Position numbers and translations under genes: made by a program. From NCBI GenBank assembly GCA_011171075.1, contig DUFD01000034.1, forward strand, positions 1-39,052: a stretch of DNA of 39,052 nt, written 5' to 3'. The stretch's first letter is position 1. Every line of letters starts with the position of its first letter. The notes beneath the pieces are model-generated. The model saw only the letters and a program-made list of their open reading frames with translations, searched no databases and had not been told where the DNA came from. Origin of the DNA: Dehalococcoidia bacterium (GTDB taxonomy: Bacteria > Chloroflexota > Dehalococcoidia > Dehalococcoidales > Fen-1064). Positions 23,618-31,614 of the stretch are shown here, one piece after another.

Positions 23618-25795
23618 ATGGAGCGTTGGGAATTTAAAAACAGGCTCATTGGTTACGTGGCCATGGGGCTTCTGGTTCTGGCAACCAGCTTGTGGATGTT
23701 CTGGGGGGTAGAGGGAGTATACGGCGAAGGTTGGTGGGATGACTGGTATTTCCGGGCCCTCTATCTGCTACCGGGAATTATATGTCTGGTATTGACCCTG
23801 CTGGCATTATTGTGGTCGCGGATAGGAGGCTGGCTGCTAATCGCTATCGGTGGCGGTTTTGCCGGCTGGTGGTGGTGGCAAATCTCGACCACTGTCGGCC
23901 TGACTCTAGAGCGACTACTAATCACGCTGCCTGTCAGCGGCATGCTGGTCATTACTGGGATGCTTTTTCTTATTGAACACTACCGCCTAAAATCGCACTC
24001 CGAGACACCCTCAACACCCAAGAAGTGGCTGTATCGCCATACACGCTACGTGATTGGTATCGGCCTCCCGGTGCTGGTGGCCGCCGTTTCTGCCATCGTA
24101 ATTCCTCTCACCGAACCCCAACAGGCCGATGTCACGACGGCAGAGCCTGAGGTCTACAGTGAAAACGACCAGTTCAGGAACCTGACCGTTCAGTTCGTGA
24201 GAACGGTAGCCGAAGACTATTTCGCCCAGCGTCAGACGCAGCACCCGGAAGAACTGAGCACCAGAGGTAACTGGGACCTTGAGATAGTAATATATCATGG
24301 TGGCGAAAGAAAGGGGAGCGGTGAGTATCAGGCGAGGCACGAAACATTGTCCCTGGCACTGGAGACAGCAACCCGAAGTGCGCTTGACGCAAGACGTCAA
24401 GCCCTGGATGAGGAAGACCTCGAAGACGTGAGGTTTCTGGTCAATTTCTCACACAGCGGTTCCTTCTACAGTCAGCTCGACACGTTACTATCACTGTTAC
24501 CTTTCTATAATTACGACCGCAACCAATCACTCTCCGAATATGGCCAATTGTTCTCCTTCATCGAGTATAACAGCGAGGGCAAAGAGCTAATCGAGGACCT
24601 GGTGATAGTCCGCAGTCTGGACAAGGAACTGATTCTCGAGAGGATTGATGAGGGAAAGGAGTTTCTTTTCGGCTCTGAACACCCGGAAGAACATGGGTTC
24701 TATAAGAAGTATGACACCCTGGCTGATGACTTCGGGAACAGCCTGCATACCGTGTATTCCGCCTCGATAATATACACGTTTCTAAGGCTCTACGATTATG
24801 ACCAGGACGAAAGAATCATGGAACGCGTGCCGGACTGGGCCGATTTTCTCCTTTCCATGCAGAGTAAAGACGAAAATACATACGGTGCGTTCCACTATTC
24901 GTACTATTATGAAAACGACGAAAAAGAACAGAGGTTTGTGGTCGGAACGGCTGCCCTGAGTATTTTTACCCTGCTGGACTTATACGAGAGGACCGGCGAC
25001 TCCCGATATCTGGAATCGGCCAAGCTGGGTGGTGACTGGCTCACCACGATGCAAAAACCGGACGGAATTATGAAACCCTATAAGAGATACGAATCCGGTA
25101 GATGGCTTTACGGCACACAGGAATCGCTTCTCTATAACGGTCAGGTGCTGGCCTCTCTTTCCCGACTCTACATAGCTACCGGAGAGCAGAGATACTATGA
25201 TACCGCCAGGGCAATCGCCGACCATTTTTGTGAGAGGGTGGAAAATGAGGGTTGCTATCTGGGGGACGACTACCGCACTCCCAATCCTATCTCAAGTGCT
25301 TGGGTAATTATGTCCCTCCTCGATTTCTACAAGATAAACCAGGAGGACGTCTATAAAGACATTATCCTTAAATGCGGCGGCGACCTCGTAGAAAGACAGG
25401 AAACGGATGTAAGCAGCCCCCTGTACTACGGGAGCTGGCACCAGGCGTATTCGACAAGCGGGAACGGCTGGTTGGCTGAAGTGATGATGGAGATGTACTA
25501 TTTTTGCCGTGAGCACGGTGCGGAGGGATGTGAGAAGTATAAAGAAGCCTTGACCAGAGTGATATTATGGATAATCCAGAATACTTACTCGGCAGAAAAC
25601 ACATTCTTCCTTGAAGAACCCGAGAACGCAATAGGCGGTATCTTCTGGAACTACAAAAATAGATACGTCAGGACCGATTCGCTATGCCACGGCCTCAATG
25701 CCTACATTGGCATTCTAGATGATTTAGATGACGGCGTATTGCTCACGCTGCCGGAGGAACCCTTTGAGGTAATACTGAAAAGGCTACGAAATTGA
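23618..25795 (+). CDS. Membrane-anchored alpha/alpha-toroid protein, unknown function
   Basis: A 725-residue protein. Five hydrophobic segments occupy residues ~8-30, 48-68, 70-90, 100-122 and 140-165. A central mixed domain (~185-285, WDLEIVIYHGGERKGSG) is followed by a large helical toroid (~330-690) with repeats such as YTFLRLYDYDQDERIMERVPDWADFLL, SIFTLLDLYERTGDSRYLESAKLGGDWL and ASLSRLYIATGEQRYYDTARAIADHF (each quoted by core only). This resembles six-hairpin glycosidases or glucuronyl C5-epimerases, so it may act on an extracellular glycan, but no catalytic pair can be named. ATG with GGAGGTAAG further upstream, a weak site. Its stop overlaps the decayed hpf-like tail, so the gene sits between a real hpf and a fragment of one. 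Confidence 0.8.
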   Translation: MERWEFKNRLIGYVAMGLLVLATSLWMFWGVEGVYGEGWWDDWYFRALYLLPGIICLVLTLLALLWSRIGGWLLIAIGGGFAGWWWWQISTTVGLTLERLLITLPVSGMLVITGMLFLIEHYRLKSHSETPSTPKKWLYRHTRYVIGIGLPVLVAAVSAIVIPLTEPQQADVTTAEPEVYSENDQFRNLTVQFVRTVAEDYFAQRQTQHPEELSTRGNWDLEIVIYHGGERKGSGEYQARHETLSLALETATRSALDARRQALDEEDLEDVRFLVNFSHSGSFYSQLDTLLSLLPFYNYDRNQSLSEYGQLFSFIEYNSEGKELIEDLVIVRSLDKELILERIDEGKEFLFGSEHPEEHGFYKKYDTLADDFGNSLHTVYSASIIYTFLRLYDYDQDERIMERVPDWADFLLSMQSKDENTYGAFHYSYYYENDEKEQRFVVGTAALSIFTLLDLYERTGDSRYLESAKLGGDWLTTMQKPDGIMKPYKRYESGRWLYGTQESLLYNGQVLASLSRLYIATGEQRYYDTARAIADHFCERVENEGCYLGDDYRTPNPISSAWVIMSLLDFYKINQEDVYKDIILKCGGDLVERQETDVSSPLYYGSWHQAYSTSGNGWLAEVMMEMYYFCREHGAEGCEKYKEALTRVILWIIQNTYSAENTFFLEEPENAIGGIFWNYKNRYVRTDSLCHGLNAYIGILDDLDDGVLLTLPEEPFEVILKRLRN

Positions 25796-25806
25796 ACCCC
25801 GCCGAC

Positions 25807-25854
25807 TTGCGAAATGACGGTAACTGTGGTCTAATTCAGCCTGTACCGGACTGA
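25807..25854 (+). pseudogene. Decayed C-terminal fragment of an hpf gene
   Basis: Read in frame this stretch gives [15 protein letters not shown] and a stop, matching LRKDNNYGLIQPVLE and a stop at the end of the intact hpf (23457-23501 region). About 35 of 48 bases agree. The homology may start slightly earlier (LN at 25792, as in ELNVVYLR). No upstream continuation of the frame exists, since the preceding gene's stop lies there. It is a vestige of a second hpf copy. Confidence 0.6.
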
Positions 25855-25873
25855 CAGTTGGGGAGGTGAGAAT

Positions 25874-26557
25874 ATGGACCTGAAAGCTCTGCACAAGATA
25901 GGCTACGGCCTCTACGTGGTTACCTCAGTAAAGGGCGATAAACTTAATGGGCAGATAGCCAATACCGTTTTCCAGATAACCTCCGAGCCACCGACGGTCG
26001 CCGTGAGCATCAACAAGAGCAACCTGACCTGGGAGTTTATCAAGGAAAGCCGGGTTTTTACCGCGTCCGTCCTCTGCCAGGACACGCCACTCGACTTCAT
26101 CGGGCGTTTCGGGTTCAAGTCGGGCAGGGATACCGACAAGCTCGAAGGGCTCAACTATAAAATAGGCCAGACAAAAGCACCTATCGTTATCGATAACGCG
26201 GTATCTTATCTTGAGGTCGAGGTAACCAACGAGATGGACATGGGCACCCACACCGTCTTTGCCGGTCGGGTTGTAGATGCCGAAGTCCTCACCGAAGAGC
26301 CCTGCATGACCTACGAGTATTACCATCAAATCAAGCGAGGGGTAACACCGAAGACAGCCCCCAGCTATATTGAGGAGAAAAAGGCAGAGGCACCGGGCTC
26401 GGGGAAATACCGCTGTACCGTTTGCGGGTGGATTTACGACCCCGAGATTGGCGACCCGGATGGCGGTATCGCCGCGGGCACCCCGTTTGAGCAGGTGCCG
26501 GACGACTGGGTATGTCCTGTCTGCGGGGCCGCCAAGAGCGCTTTCGAGAAGATTTAG
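25874..26557 (+). CDS. Flavin reductase-rubredoxin fusion (high-molecular-weight rubredoxin type)
   Basis: A 227-residue two-domain redox protein. Residues ~1-160 are a flavin reductase-like FMN domain ([42 protein letters not shown]); residues ~175-227 are a rubredoxin with two CxxC sites, [20 protein letters not shown] and [15 protein letters not shown], binding one Fe(Cys)4. The arrangement matches Hrb of Moorella and related anaerobes, in which electrons pass from NADH-linked partners through FMN and the rubredoxin to a flavodiiron oxidase that removes oxygen or NO. ATG start with a GGGGAGGTGAG site. Supports an anaerobic or oxygen-sensitive lifestyle. The partner reductase is not in the window. 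Confidence 0.92.
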   Translation: MDLKALHKIGYGLYVVTSVKGDKLNGQIANTVFQITSEPPTVAVSINKSNLTWEFIKESRVFTASVLCQDTPLDFIGRFGFKSGRDTDKLEGLNYKIGQTKAPIVIDNAVSYLEVEVTNEMDMGTHTVFAGRVVDAEVLTEEPCMTYEYYHQIKRGVTPKTAPSYIEEKKAEAPGSGKYRCTVCGWIYDPEIGDPDGGIAAGTPFEQVPDDWVCPVCGAAKSAFEKI

Positions 26558-26619
26558 GTTGTTCGAATTTCAGGCACAGAAGCCCGTAGTGAGATTAAAA
26601 TCCGGGAGGCAAATACAAA

Positions 26620-27738
26620 TTGTCACTTAGTTCAGACATAAAAGAATACGCCCTGAGCCTCGGGTACGACCGGGTAGGCTTTACCACCGCCGACAGCTTT
26701 CCCGTTCTACAAAAAGAATTAAACGACCGTTCCGATATGTATGACTGGGTAGGACCGTGGTTACTGCGGAACGCTGACCCAAGGAATGTACTACCTGAGG
26801 CCCGGTCGGTAATAGCACTGGTCTACGACTACTTCCGGCACTCATATCCCGAGGGGATGACAGGTAAGGTCGGGCGATATTACCTGTCCTTGGGCAGTGG
26901 TGAGCCACCTCATCCTATTTATCGGGCACGCAATGTCTTACTGATTGAGTTTCTAACGAATCAGGGTTGCCGTGTGGGGTGGGGACTACCAGCCCGATCC
27001 TCGGCTGCCCGTGCCGGGGCAACCAGCTACGGTACGAACTGCTTCGCCTTTGCCGAAGGCATTGGCTCTTTTATCAGCATCGTTCCACTTGTGATAGACA
27101 AGGAACTTGAGTACGATACACCGACATTCGACGTAAATTGTCCTGAAGAATGCACTCTCTGCATTGATTCTTGCCCAACAGGGGCTCTTTACGAGCCACT
27201 GAGGATGAATCCTCGCCTTTGTATAACGTACAATACCTATTCCACACCAGGGTCAATCATTGGCAAAGGACAGGAAGTATTGCCTCTCGAGCTACGGGAG
27301 GGCATGGGTACCTGGGTTTTCGGCTGTGATGTCTGCCAGCAGGTCTGCCCACGCAATCAGGCCAAGCTCAAAGCAAAGCTACCGCCGAATGCTTTTCTTG
27401 AATACATTGCCGATGATTTCCAGCTCGAAAAGATACTGAACATTACCGACGAGCACTATCGTAGAATGTATGACTTGCTAGCGATGAAATACATCGTTAA
27501 TAAACGCTACTTTCGTAGAAATGCGGCGGTGGCTCTCGGCAACCAGGGTAGCCAGGAAGCTGTACCAGCACTGACCCGGGCAATGCAGGACCCGGATGAG
27601 TTGATTCGTGGACATGCTGCCTGGGCGCTGGGCAGGATTGGTGGCAAGCAGGCCAAACAAGCTCTGGAATCGAGCCTGCTACACGAAACATCCGAATACG
27701 CTACCGGGGAGATTAAGGCTGCCCTGACGATGTTTTAA
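26620..27738 (+). CDS. QueG-like 4Fe-4S protein with HEAT repeats
   Basis: A 372-residue relative of epoxyqueuosine reductase (QueG) and of the corrinoid/iron-sulfur reductive dehalogenase fold. The ferredoxin part has two clusters: CPEECTLCIDSCPTG plus later Cys, and CDVCQQVCPRNQ, around residues 165-250. HEAT-like repeats RRNAAVALGNQGSQEAVPALTRAM and IRGHAAWALGRIGGKQAKQAL end the protein, as in QueG. The QueG cobalamin-site motif (RYxxGRDYH) is not seen; the equivalent region reads VGRYYLSLGSGE, and the usual AGLGWIGKN loop reads ARAGATSYGTN. So tRNA epoxyqueuosine reduction is doubtful. TTG start at 26620, ten bases after GGGAGG. Substrate unknown. Confidence 0.83.
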   Translation: MSLSSDIKEYALSLGYDRVGFTTADSFPVLQKELNDRSDMYDWVGPWLLRNADPRNVLPEARSVIALVYDYFRHSYPEGMTGKVGRYYLSLGSGEPPHPIYRARNVLLIEFLTNQGCRVGWGLPARSSAARAGATSYGTNCFAFAEGIGSFISIVPLVIDKELEYDTPTFDVNCPEECTLCIDSCPTGALYEPLRMNPRLCITYNTYSTPGSIIGKGQEVLPLELREGMGTWVFGCDVCQQVCPRNQAKLKAKLPPNAFLEYIADDFQLEKILNITDEHYRRMYDLLAMKYIVNKRYFRRNAAVALGNQGSQEAVPALTRAMQDPDELIRGHAAWALGRIGGKQAKQALESSLLHETSEYATGEIKAALTMF

Positions 27739-27763
27739 CAAGAACGGAGCGGCGGACACTGAG

Positions 27764-28762
27764 GTGGCAAAAGAATCACAAAATCTTCCCCTAATCGCTG
27801 AGATAATTAAGCGTTCGCGGCTGCCGTGGCGCTGGGCTACCGTAATCGTTGCCGCTGTCTTGCTCCTGTTTTTCGCCCTGGCGGCACTCCTAGACGGGTC
27901 TTTCTCCGACCTTTCCGACTGGAACCTCTGGCGAGCGTTTCTGGGGCCGCCGTGTATAATAGTCTACATCCTGTCGATTTATCCGTTCATGCAGCGAATG
28001 TGGGAGCGGGCCCTCCAGGCTTTCGAGCCACTATTACCCTCTGAAGAGAATGAGACGGTGGTGACAGCCCTCGTGCCGAACCGCCGCTGGGAATGGGTGG
28101 CCGTATTGCTGGGAGCAGCCCTCTGGTTCGGTATAGAACGTCCCTGGCTCTGGGTTGACCAGTGGCTGGACGTTTATGCATCGGTCACAATCCTGCTTAT
28201 GTTTGCCATCTTAAGCTGGCTAATCTACAACGGACTAATCTGTGCCAGACGTCTTAATATACTGAGTCGAAAGCCCCTGAACATCGATATTTTCAACACC
28301 GAACTGGTACCCGTCGCCCGCTACAGCATGGGCATGGCGCTTGCCTTCACTGGCGGCATCAGCCTGAGCCTTGTATTCCAGTCCATTGAGAGCCTGTTAG
28401 CCTGGCAGAGCATCACCATTTATTCGATACTGGTCTGCGCGACGATTCTGCTGTTTTTCCTCTCCATGTGGAGCACGCACAATGTCATGGCCAGAGCCAA
28501 GAGGCGCGAGCACGACCTGGCACGGAATAATCTGGAAAAGGTCACACGCGAACTGAGGGAGGCAGCAGTACAGGATAGCCCGGAGGAAATGGACAGGCTT
28601 TATACCGCCGTGGCTGCCTGGGGTATCTACGAGAGGCATGTCCGCGAAACCCCGGAGTGGCCTTACAACGCTACTATATTACGCAGGTTGTCTGTGTCAG
28701 TCCTCATACCGGCTGTTGTCTACCTGATAAAGGTAATGTTCAACCTGACGATTGGCCTGTAG
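27764..28762 (+). CDS. Polytopic membrane protein of unknown function
   Basis: A 332-residue integral membrane protein with about seven hydrophobic segments: residues ~23-46, 63-82, 109-133, 139-165, 190-212, 218-240 and 302-330. Between the sixth and seventh is a charged, probably cytoplasmic helical region (~243-295, with LEKVTRELREAAVQ). No catalytic motif or named family is recognised. A GTG at 27764 is the best start, though its ribosome site is weak. It follows the QueG-like gene by 25 bp and is likely the last gene of that transcript; it converges on the two-CW regulator, with only nine bases between stops. Confidence 0.75.
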   Translation: MAKESQNLPLIAEIIKRSRLPWRWATVIVAAVLLLFFALAALLDGSFSDLSDWNLWRAFLGPPCIIVYILSIYPFMQRMWERALQAFEPLLPSEENETVVTALVPNRRWEWVAVLLGAALWFGIERPWLWVDQWLDVYASVTILLMFAILSWLIYNGLICARRLNILSRKPLNIDIFNTELVPVARYSMGMALAFTGGISLSLVFQSIESLLAWQSITIYSILVCATILLFFLSMWSTHNVMARAKRREHDLARNNLEKVTRELREAAVQDSPEEMDRLYTAVAAWGIYERHVRETPEWPYNATILRRLSVSVLIPAVVYLIKVMFNLTIGL

Positions 28763-28771
28763 TTCATACTT

Positions 28772-29161
28772 TCAAACGACAATATTGTGGAAAATCGAGT
28801 GATATACCTCACACTGTCGGCATAGCTTTATCTTGCTATCCCAGCTTGCCTGCAGCTCTCCATGACACAGGGTCCCGTTGATAAACCAGCAAAAATGCCC
28901 TGCCTTGAACTCCCACGCCGGACAATTCTCCCTCCGTTCAACAGGACAGTTCTTTATCTCCCAGCACCGAGGTACATCCCCGTTTGCGGACATCTTCAAG
29001 GCCAGGAGAAAGAGCAGTTGTCGCTCGACACTCACCGGTACGTTCCGCCACCCCTGCTCAAAACTCTGTATCGCTTTGCCCGAGACACACAGGAGGCGCG
29101 CCAGTTCACTCTGAGTCTTGCCCAGAGCACGGCGGACCATAGAAAATTCACTACCATTCAT
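28772..29161 (-). CDS. XRE-type HTH regulator with C-terminal two-CW domain
   Basis: A 129-residue regulator. The N-terminal HTH (residues ~5-55) is an XRE/Cro-type fold: MVRRALGKTQSELARLLCVSGKAIQSFEQGWRNVPVSVER (start and end only: MVRRALGKTQSELARLL, SGKAIQSFEQGWRNVP). The C-terminus (~63-120) is a cysteine-rich two-CW domain with CWEIKNCPVERRENCPAWEF, HFCWFINGTLCHG and KLCRQCEVY, which probably binds a metal or cluster and could serve as a redox or metal sensor. ATG at 29161 chosen for the HTH start; an in-frame ATG at 29209 is upstream of the probable promoter. Divergent from the small membrane protein gene; the palindromic operator there and similar half-sites in its own promoter suggest that it controls both. 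Confidence 0.88.
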   Translation of the reverse strand: MNGSEFSMVRRALGKTQSELARLLCVSGKAIQSFEQGWRNVPVSVERQLLFLLALKMSANGDVPRCWEIKNCPVERRENCPAWEFKAGHFCWFINGTLCHGELQASWDSKIKLCRQCEVYHSIFHNIVV

Positions 29162-29185
29162 CAGAGACCTGCACTCTCCTCCACA

Positions 29186-29220
29186 ATAATACCACAACGT
29201 AGGATACATTAACAGACCAC
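29186..29220 (-). promoter_or_regulatory. Regulator promoter with ACCACA half-sites
   Basis: On the minus strand TGGTATTAT is an extended -10 for the two-CW regulator. Plus-strand ACCACA half-sites at 29192 and 29216 match the arm of the operator at 29290-29306, and one overlaps the -10. This fits autoregulation. Confidence 0.4.
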
Positions 29221-29280
29221 ATTACTGCACTGCCCCCATATAAATAATCATGGTAAATACACGATATAAAAGACTGGTTG

Positions 29281-29309
29281 TTGACAGAAGTACCACATTG
29301 TGGTACACT
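29281..29309 (+). promoter_or_regulatory. Strong promoter with a palindromic operator in its spacer
   Basis: TTGACA (29281-29286), exactly 17 bases, then TACACT (29304-29309). The spacer is occupied by the perfect 17-bp palindrome GTACCACATTGTGGTAC (29290-29306). A repressor bound here would block RNA polymerase. The transcript should begin near 29316, 45 bases before the membrane protein start. Confidence 0.65.
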
Positions 29310-29360
29310 ATTTTTGGACCTGAAAAGATAAGGACAGGTAAGGAGGCGAGAGGAACGACG

Positions 29361-29813
29361 ATGAGGCGATTTCTGGCAATCGGTGTAGTGATTGTGGGTG
29401 TGGTGAGCCTGGTTCTTGGCACAGTATTTATTGTGCAGGCCAACACCACAAGTACCGAAATTAGAGCAGGGTTACAAGATGAAAAGGTAACCCTAGGCCT
29501 GCCAGCTGAGGATGAGGACGGTTACACAAATGGGAACGTGGTAGACACAACCGCAGAACTACAGGCCGCGCAGGACATCCTTCTTGAGCACATGCGCGAC
29601 AGCTATGGAACATATGGAGACACGGGCAGGGGTTCGCCCGAACGGACCTCATACCTTGATGGTCTTACCCTGATGAACTCGATGTACATAGCAACTATGG
29701 GTTATGGTGTCACCACGGTTATCACCGGTATTGGCGCCTTCATGATTATCGTGGGGATTGCCCTGGGCGCTACTGGAGTCCTGCTACTGCGGGCACAAAC
29801 AAGAGTATCGTAA
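29361..29813 (+). CDS. Small membrane protein, unknown function
   Basis: A 150-residue protein with an N-terminal hydrophobic segment (~3-25, FLAIGVVIVGVVSLVLGTVFIV) and a C-terminal one (~112-140, VTTVITGIGAFMIIVGIALGATGVLLL). Between them is an extracytoplasmic loop of about 85 residues rich in Asp, Glu and Tyr (AEDEDGYTNGNVVDTTAELQAAQ). No family recognised. ATG at 29361, after AGAGGAAC; a longer frame from 29250 would begin before the promoter. Preceded by the palindrome-controlled promoter and so probably the regulated target of the divergent two-CW regulator. Its stop lies 39 bases before a convergent terminator hairpin. Confidence 0.72.
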   Translation: MRRFLAIGVVIVGVVSLVLGTVFIVQANTTSTEIRAGLQDEKVTLGLPAEDEDGYTNGNVVDTTAELQAAQDILLEHMRDSYGTYGDTGRGSPERTSYLDGLTLMNSMYIATMGYGVTTVITGIGAFMIIVGIALGATGVLLLRAQTRVS

Positions 29814-29851
29814 TAGCATAAGATTTAGAGAAAGCTAGCAGCGCTTCGAGA

Positions 29852-29887
29852 GTCATTTGAACCCTCCCTCGAGGGGGTTCAAATGAC
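29852..29887. terminator. Bidirectional terminator hairpin between convergent genes
   Basis: Perfect 13-bp stem GTCATTTGAACCC / GGGTTCAAATGAC, with a 10-base loop that itself contains CCTCGAGG. It abuts the stop of the flavodoxin gene (29888) and lies 38 bases after the membrane protein stop. T tracts are short, so efficiency is uncertain. Confidence 0.6.
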
Positions 29888-30310
29888 CTACTCGGAGATT
29901 TCCTTAATATAATCGAGAATAGGTTGCAGGTTCTCTTTCTTAACGGCATCCCGGTTCCTGGACCCCCACCTCCCCGGCACCTTGAAGTACCGGATTTCCT
30001 GCCTGATGTTCTCCGGGATTTTCTCATAGGCAGCCGTACTCTCGGCATCCTCCGGGGGCACCAGCCCCACCACGAGCAAGATGACCTTTTTCCCTTGCAA
30101 AACAGGCCACTTTTTCTTCAGGTAACCCCGAAGGCTTATCCATCCGGCATACGTACCTGCGCAAATTATCACCAGGTCGTATTCCGTCAGTTTCCTGTTT
30201 TTTGCCTGGCCTGGTTTATAAAGGTCTGAGGAATCAATAGATTCATGCAGCCACTCTGCGTATTTCCGTGTCGAGCCGAGAAATGACCGGTATATAATCG
30301 CCGTTTTCAT
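29888..30310 (-). CDS. Flavodoxin-domain protein
   Basis: A 140-residue flavodoxin-like protein related to the menaquinone-dependent protoporphyrinogen oxidase (HemG) subgroup. The FMN-phosphate loop is in IIYRSFLGSTRKYAEWL, strand two VIICAGTYAGWISLRGYL resembles the flavin-contact loop, and KKVILLVVGL is the third strand. It is short and ends after a KEISE helix. Members shuttle electrons or oxidise protoporphyrinogen IX in heme biosynthesis; no heme gene is near, so a specific role cannot be given. ATG at 30310 with GGGAGGCCAGC upstream. Single-gene unit convergent with the membrane protein gene. Confidence 0.85.
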   Translation of the reverse strand: MKTAIIYRSFLGSTRKYAEWLHESIDSSDLYKPGQAKNRKLTEYDLVIICAGTYAGWISLRGYLKKKWPVLQGKKVILLVVGLVPPEDAESTAAYEKIPENIRQEIRYFKVPGRWGSRNRDAVKKENLQPILDYIKEISE

Positions 30311-30639
30311 AAAGCTGGCCTCCCGTTATTAGAGCTTGCCCCAGTATAACCTCATGTTGCAGAGATAAACAACCGGTAAATAACCACCAGGTCTTATTAA
30401 AATAGCCCCCTGGGCCAGTAAATTGGCACCTCTGGTACTTTTTCGTTTCTTACATTCGCATCACAATTGGTCAGTACAAAAAGAATACAGGCGTGAGCAA
30501 AGGTGGTGGGCAACTGGCCACGGCGGACGGGTATTGCATTATTATGTTATAATAAGCCCACGTGCTGAAGAAAAGCACGATACAACGCCGGCAGGGGAGC
30601 AATCCCTGGCCAGTTAGGGGGGGCGTCAGGAGGTGTTTG
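30311..30639. other. Intergenic leader with an extended -10 promoter
   Basis: About 330 bases between divergent genes. A plus-strand extended -10 TGTTATAAT (30545-30553) should start a transcript near 30560, giving an 80-base leader for the zinc-ribbon gene; its -35 is weak. I see no coding frame with a ribosome site in the rest. Confidence 0.5.
30545..30553 (+). promoter_or_regulatory. Extended -10 promoter before the zinc-ribbon gene
   Basis: TGTTATAAT is a perfect extended -10 element. No convincing -35 sits 17 bases upstream (GGACGG), but extended -10 promoters do not need one. It is the only promoter-like site in this gap on the plus strand. Confidence 0.45.
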
Positions 30640-31563
30640 ATGGCAAACTGTCCAAACTGTGGTCTGTCTACGATGCGGACCAAGGACTGGGCTTGCCAGT
30701 GGTGCGGTTACCCGCTGGTCTCGGGGATTTACGGTAAAACATCCAAGACATTTGCGGAACTCAAGCAGGAGAGAGAAGGCAACGCGGTAAGCACAGCCCT
30801 GCTGGTTGAAACCGAACCAACTGTAGAGCCTGAGCCCGAGATAAACGAGGTAGTCGAGACCGAGGTAGAACCGGAGCCTGAACCCGAGACAAGCCAACTC
30901 GTCGAGGCCGAGGTAGAGCCAGAACTCGAACCCGAGGCAAGTCAGCTCGTCGAGGCCGAGGCTGAGCCGGAACCTGAACCCGAGACAAGCCAGCTCGTCG
31001 AAGCCGAGGCTGAACCAGAACCAGAACCCGAGACAGGCCAAATTGTCGAGGCCGAGGCTGAGCCAGAACCCGAACCCGAGACAAGCCAGGTAGTCGAAGC
31101 CGAGGCTGAACCAGAACCCGAGCCAGAGACAAGCCAGGTCGTCGAGGCTGAAGCAGAACCGGAACCCGAACCAGAAACAAGCCAAGTGGCTGAGGCTGAG
31201 GTAGAGCCAAAACCCGAAACAAGCCCGGAAAAAGTAGTACAGCAAATACAGGAAGTAACTGTGTCGGAGCTGTGCACCTCATATCAAGGCTACGGGATGG
31301 CAGGCCACGATGAATTCAAGAACAGCGTCTTCCGGGTGAGGGGTATTGTCGATAGCATCGTAACCAAGGAAGTCGTCGACCAGTACCGTATCGCTCTGAC
31401 GGATGAACAACCGCATCCACTGGGAGACATCTACTGCAAGTTTGAGAAAAAGGATGCTCCAGAGCTCCATAAACTCACGGTAGGCCAGGAGCTTACAGTC
31501 CAGGGCAGATATGACGGCTTCGTGACGAATATTGTGCTGGCGGACTGTGTCCTGATTAAATAG
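30640..31563 (+). CDS. Zinc-ribbon, EPEP-repeat and OB-fold protein
   Basis: A 307-residue protein of three parts. Residues 1-27 form a zinc ribbon (CPNCGLSTMRTKDWACQWCG). Residues ~62-195 are an acidic Pro/Glu repeat: about nine units of roughly 16 residues, EPEPEPETSQVVEAEA and variants, encoded by 48-bp tandem repeats. Residues ~208-307 match a tRNA_anti-like OB-fold (ELCTSYQGYGMAGHDEFKNSVFRVRG, start and end only: ELCTSYQGYGM, FRVRG), then LTVGQELTVQGRYDGF. The repeat is a stiff acidic spacer between the ends. ATG at 30640 with AGGAGGTG. The zinc ribbon and OB-fold suggest nucleic-acid or protein binding, but the function is unknown. Confidence 0.8.
   Translation: MANCPNCGLSTMRTKDWACQWCGYPLVSGIYGKTSKTFAELKQEREGNAVSTALLVETEPTVEPEPEINEVVETEVEPEPEPETSQLVEAEVEPELEPEASQLVEAEAEPEPEPETSQLVEAEAEPEPEPETGQIVEAEAEPEPEPETSQVVEAEAEPEPEPETSQVVEAEAEPEPEPETSQVAEAEVEPKPETSPEKVVQQIQEVTVSELCTSYQGYGMAGHDEFKNSVFRVRGIVDSIVTKEVVDQYRIALTDEQPHPLGDIYCKFEKKDAPELHKLTVGQELTVQGRYDGFVTNIVLADCVLIK
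30826..31224 (+). repeat. 48-bp coding tandem repeat (EPEPEPETSQVVEAEA)
   Basis: About eight to nine imperfect units encoding 16 residues each. Units keep EPEP and SQ[VL]VEAE[AV] with scattered substitutions (for example EPELEPEASQLVEAEA, EPEPEPETGQIVEAEA). Synonymous differences between units show they are not a recent amplification, though the copy number could vary between strains. Confidence 0.85.
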
Positions 31564-31614
31564 GAATTTCGTCGGACCCGTCCTCATACAGGCTTCAAAT
31601 CGCGCTGTAAACAT

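Noticed and set aside
30547-31245. 232-codon minus-strand frame with Gly/Leu/Phe-rich repeats
   Set aside because: It is the reverse reading of the EPEP tandem repeat and has no independent support.
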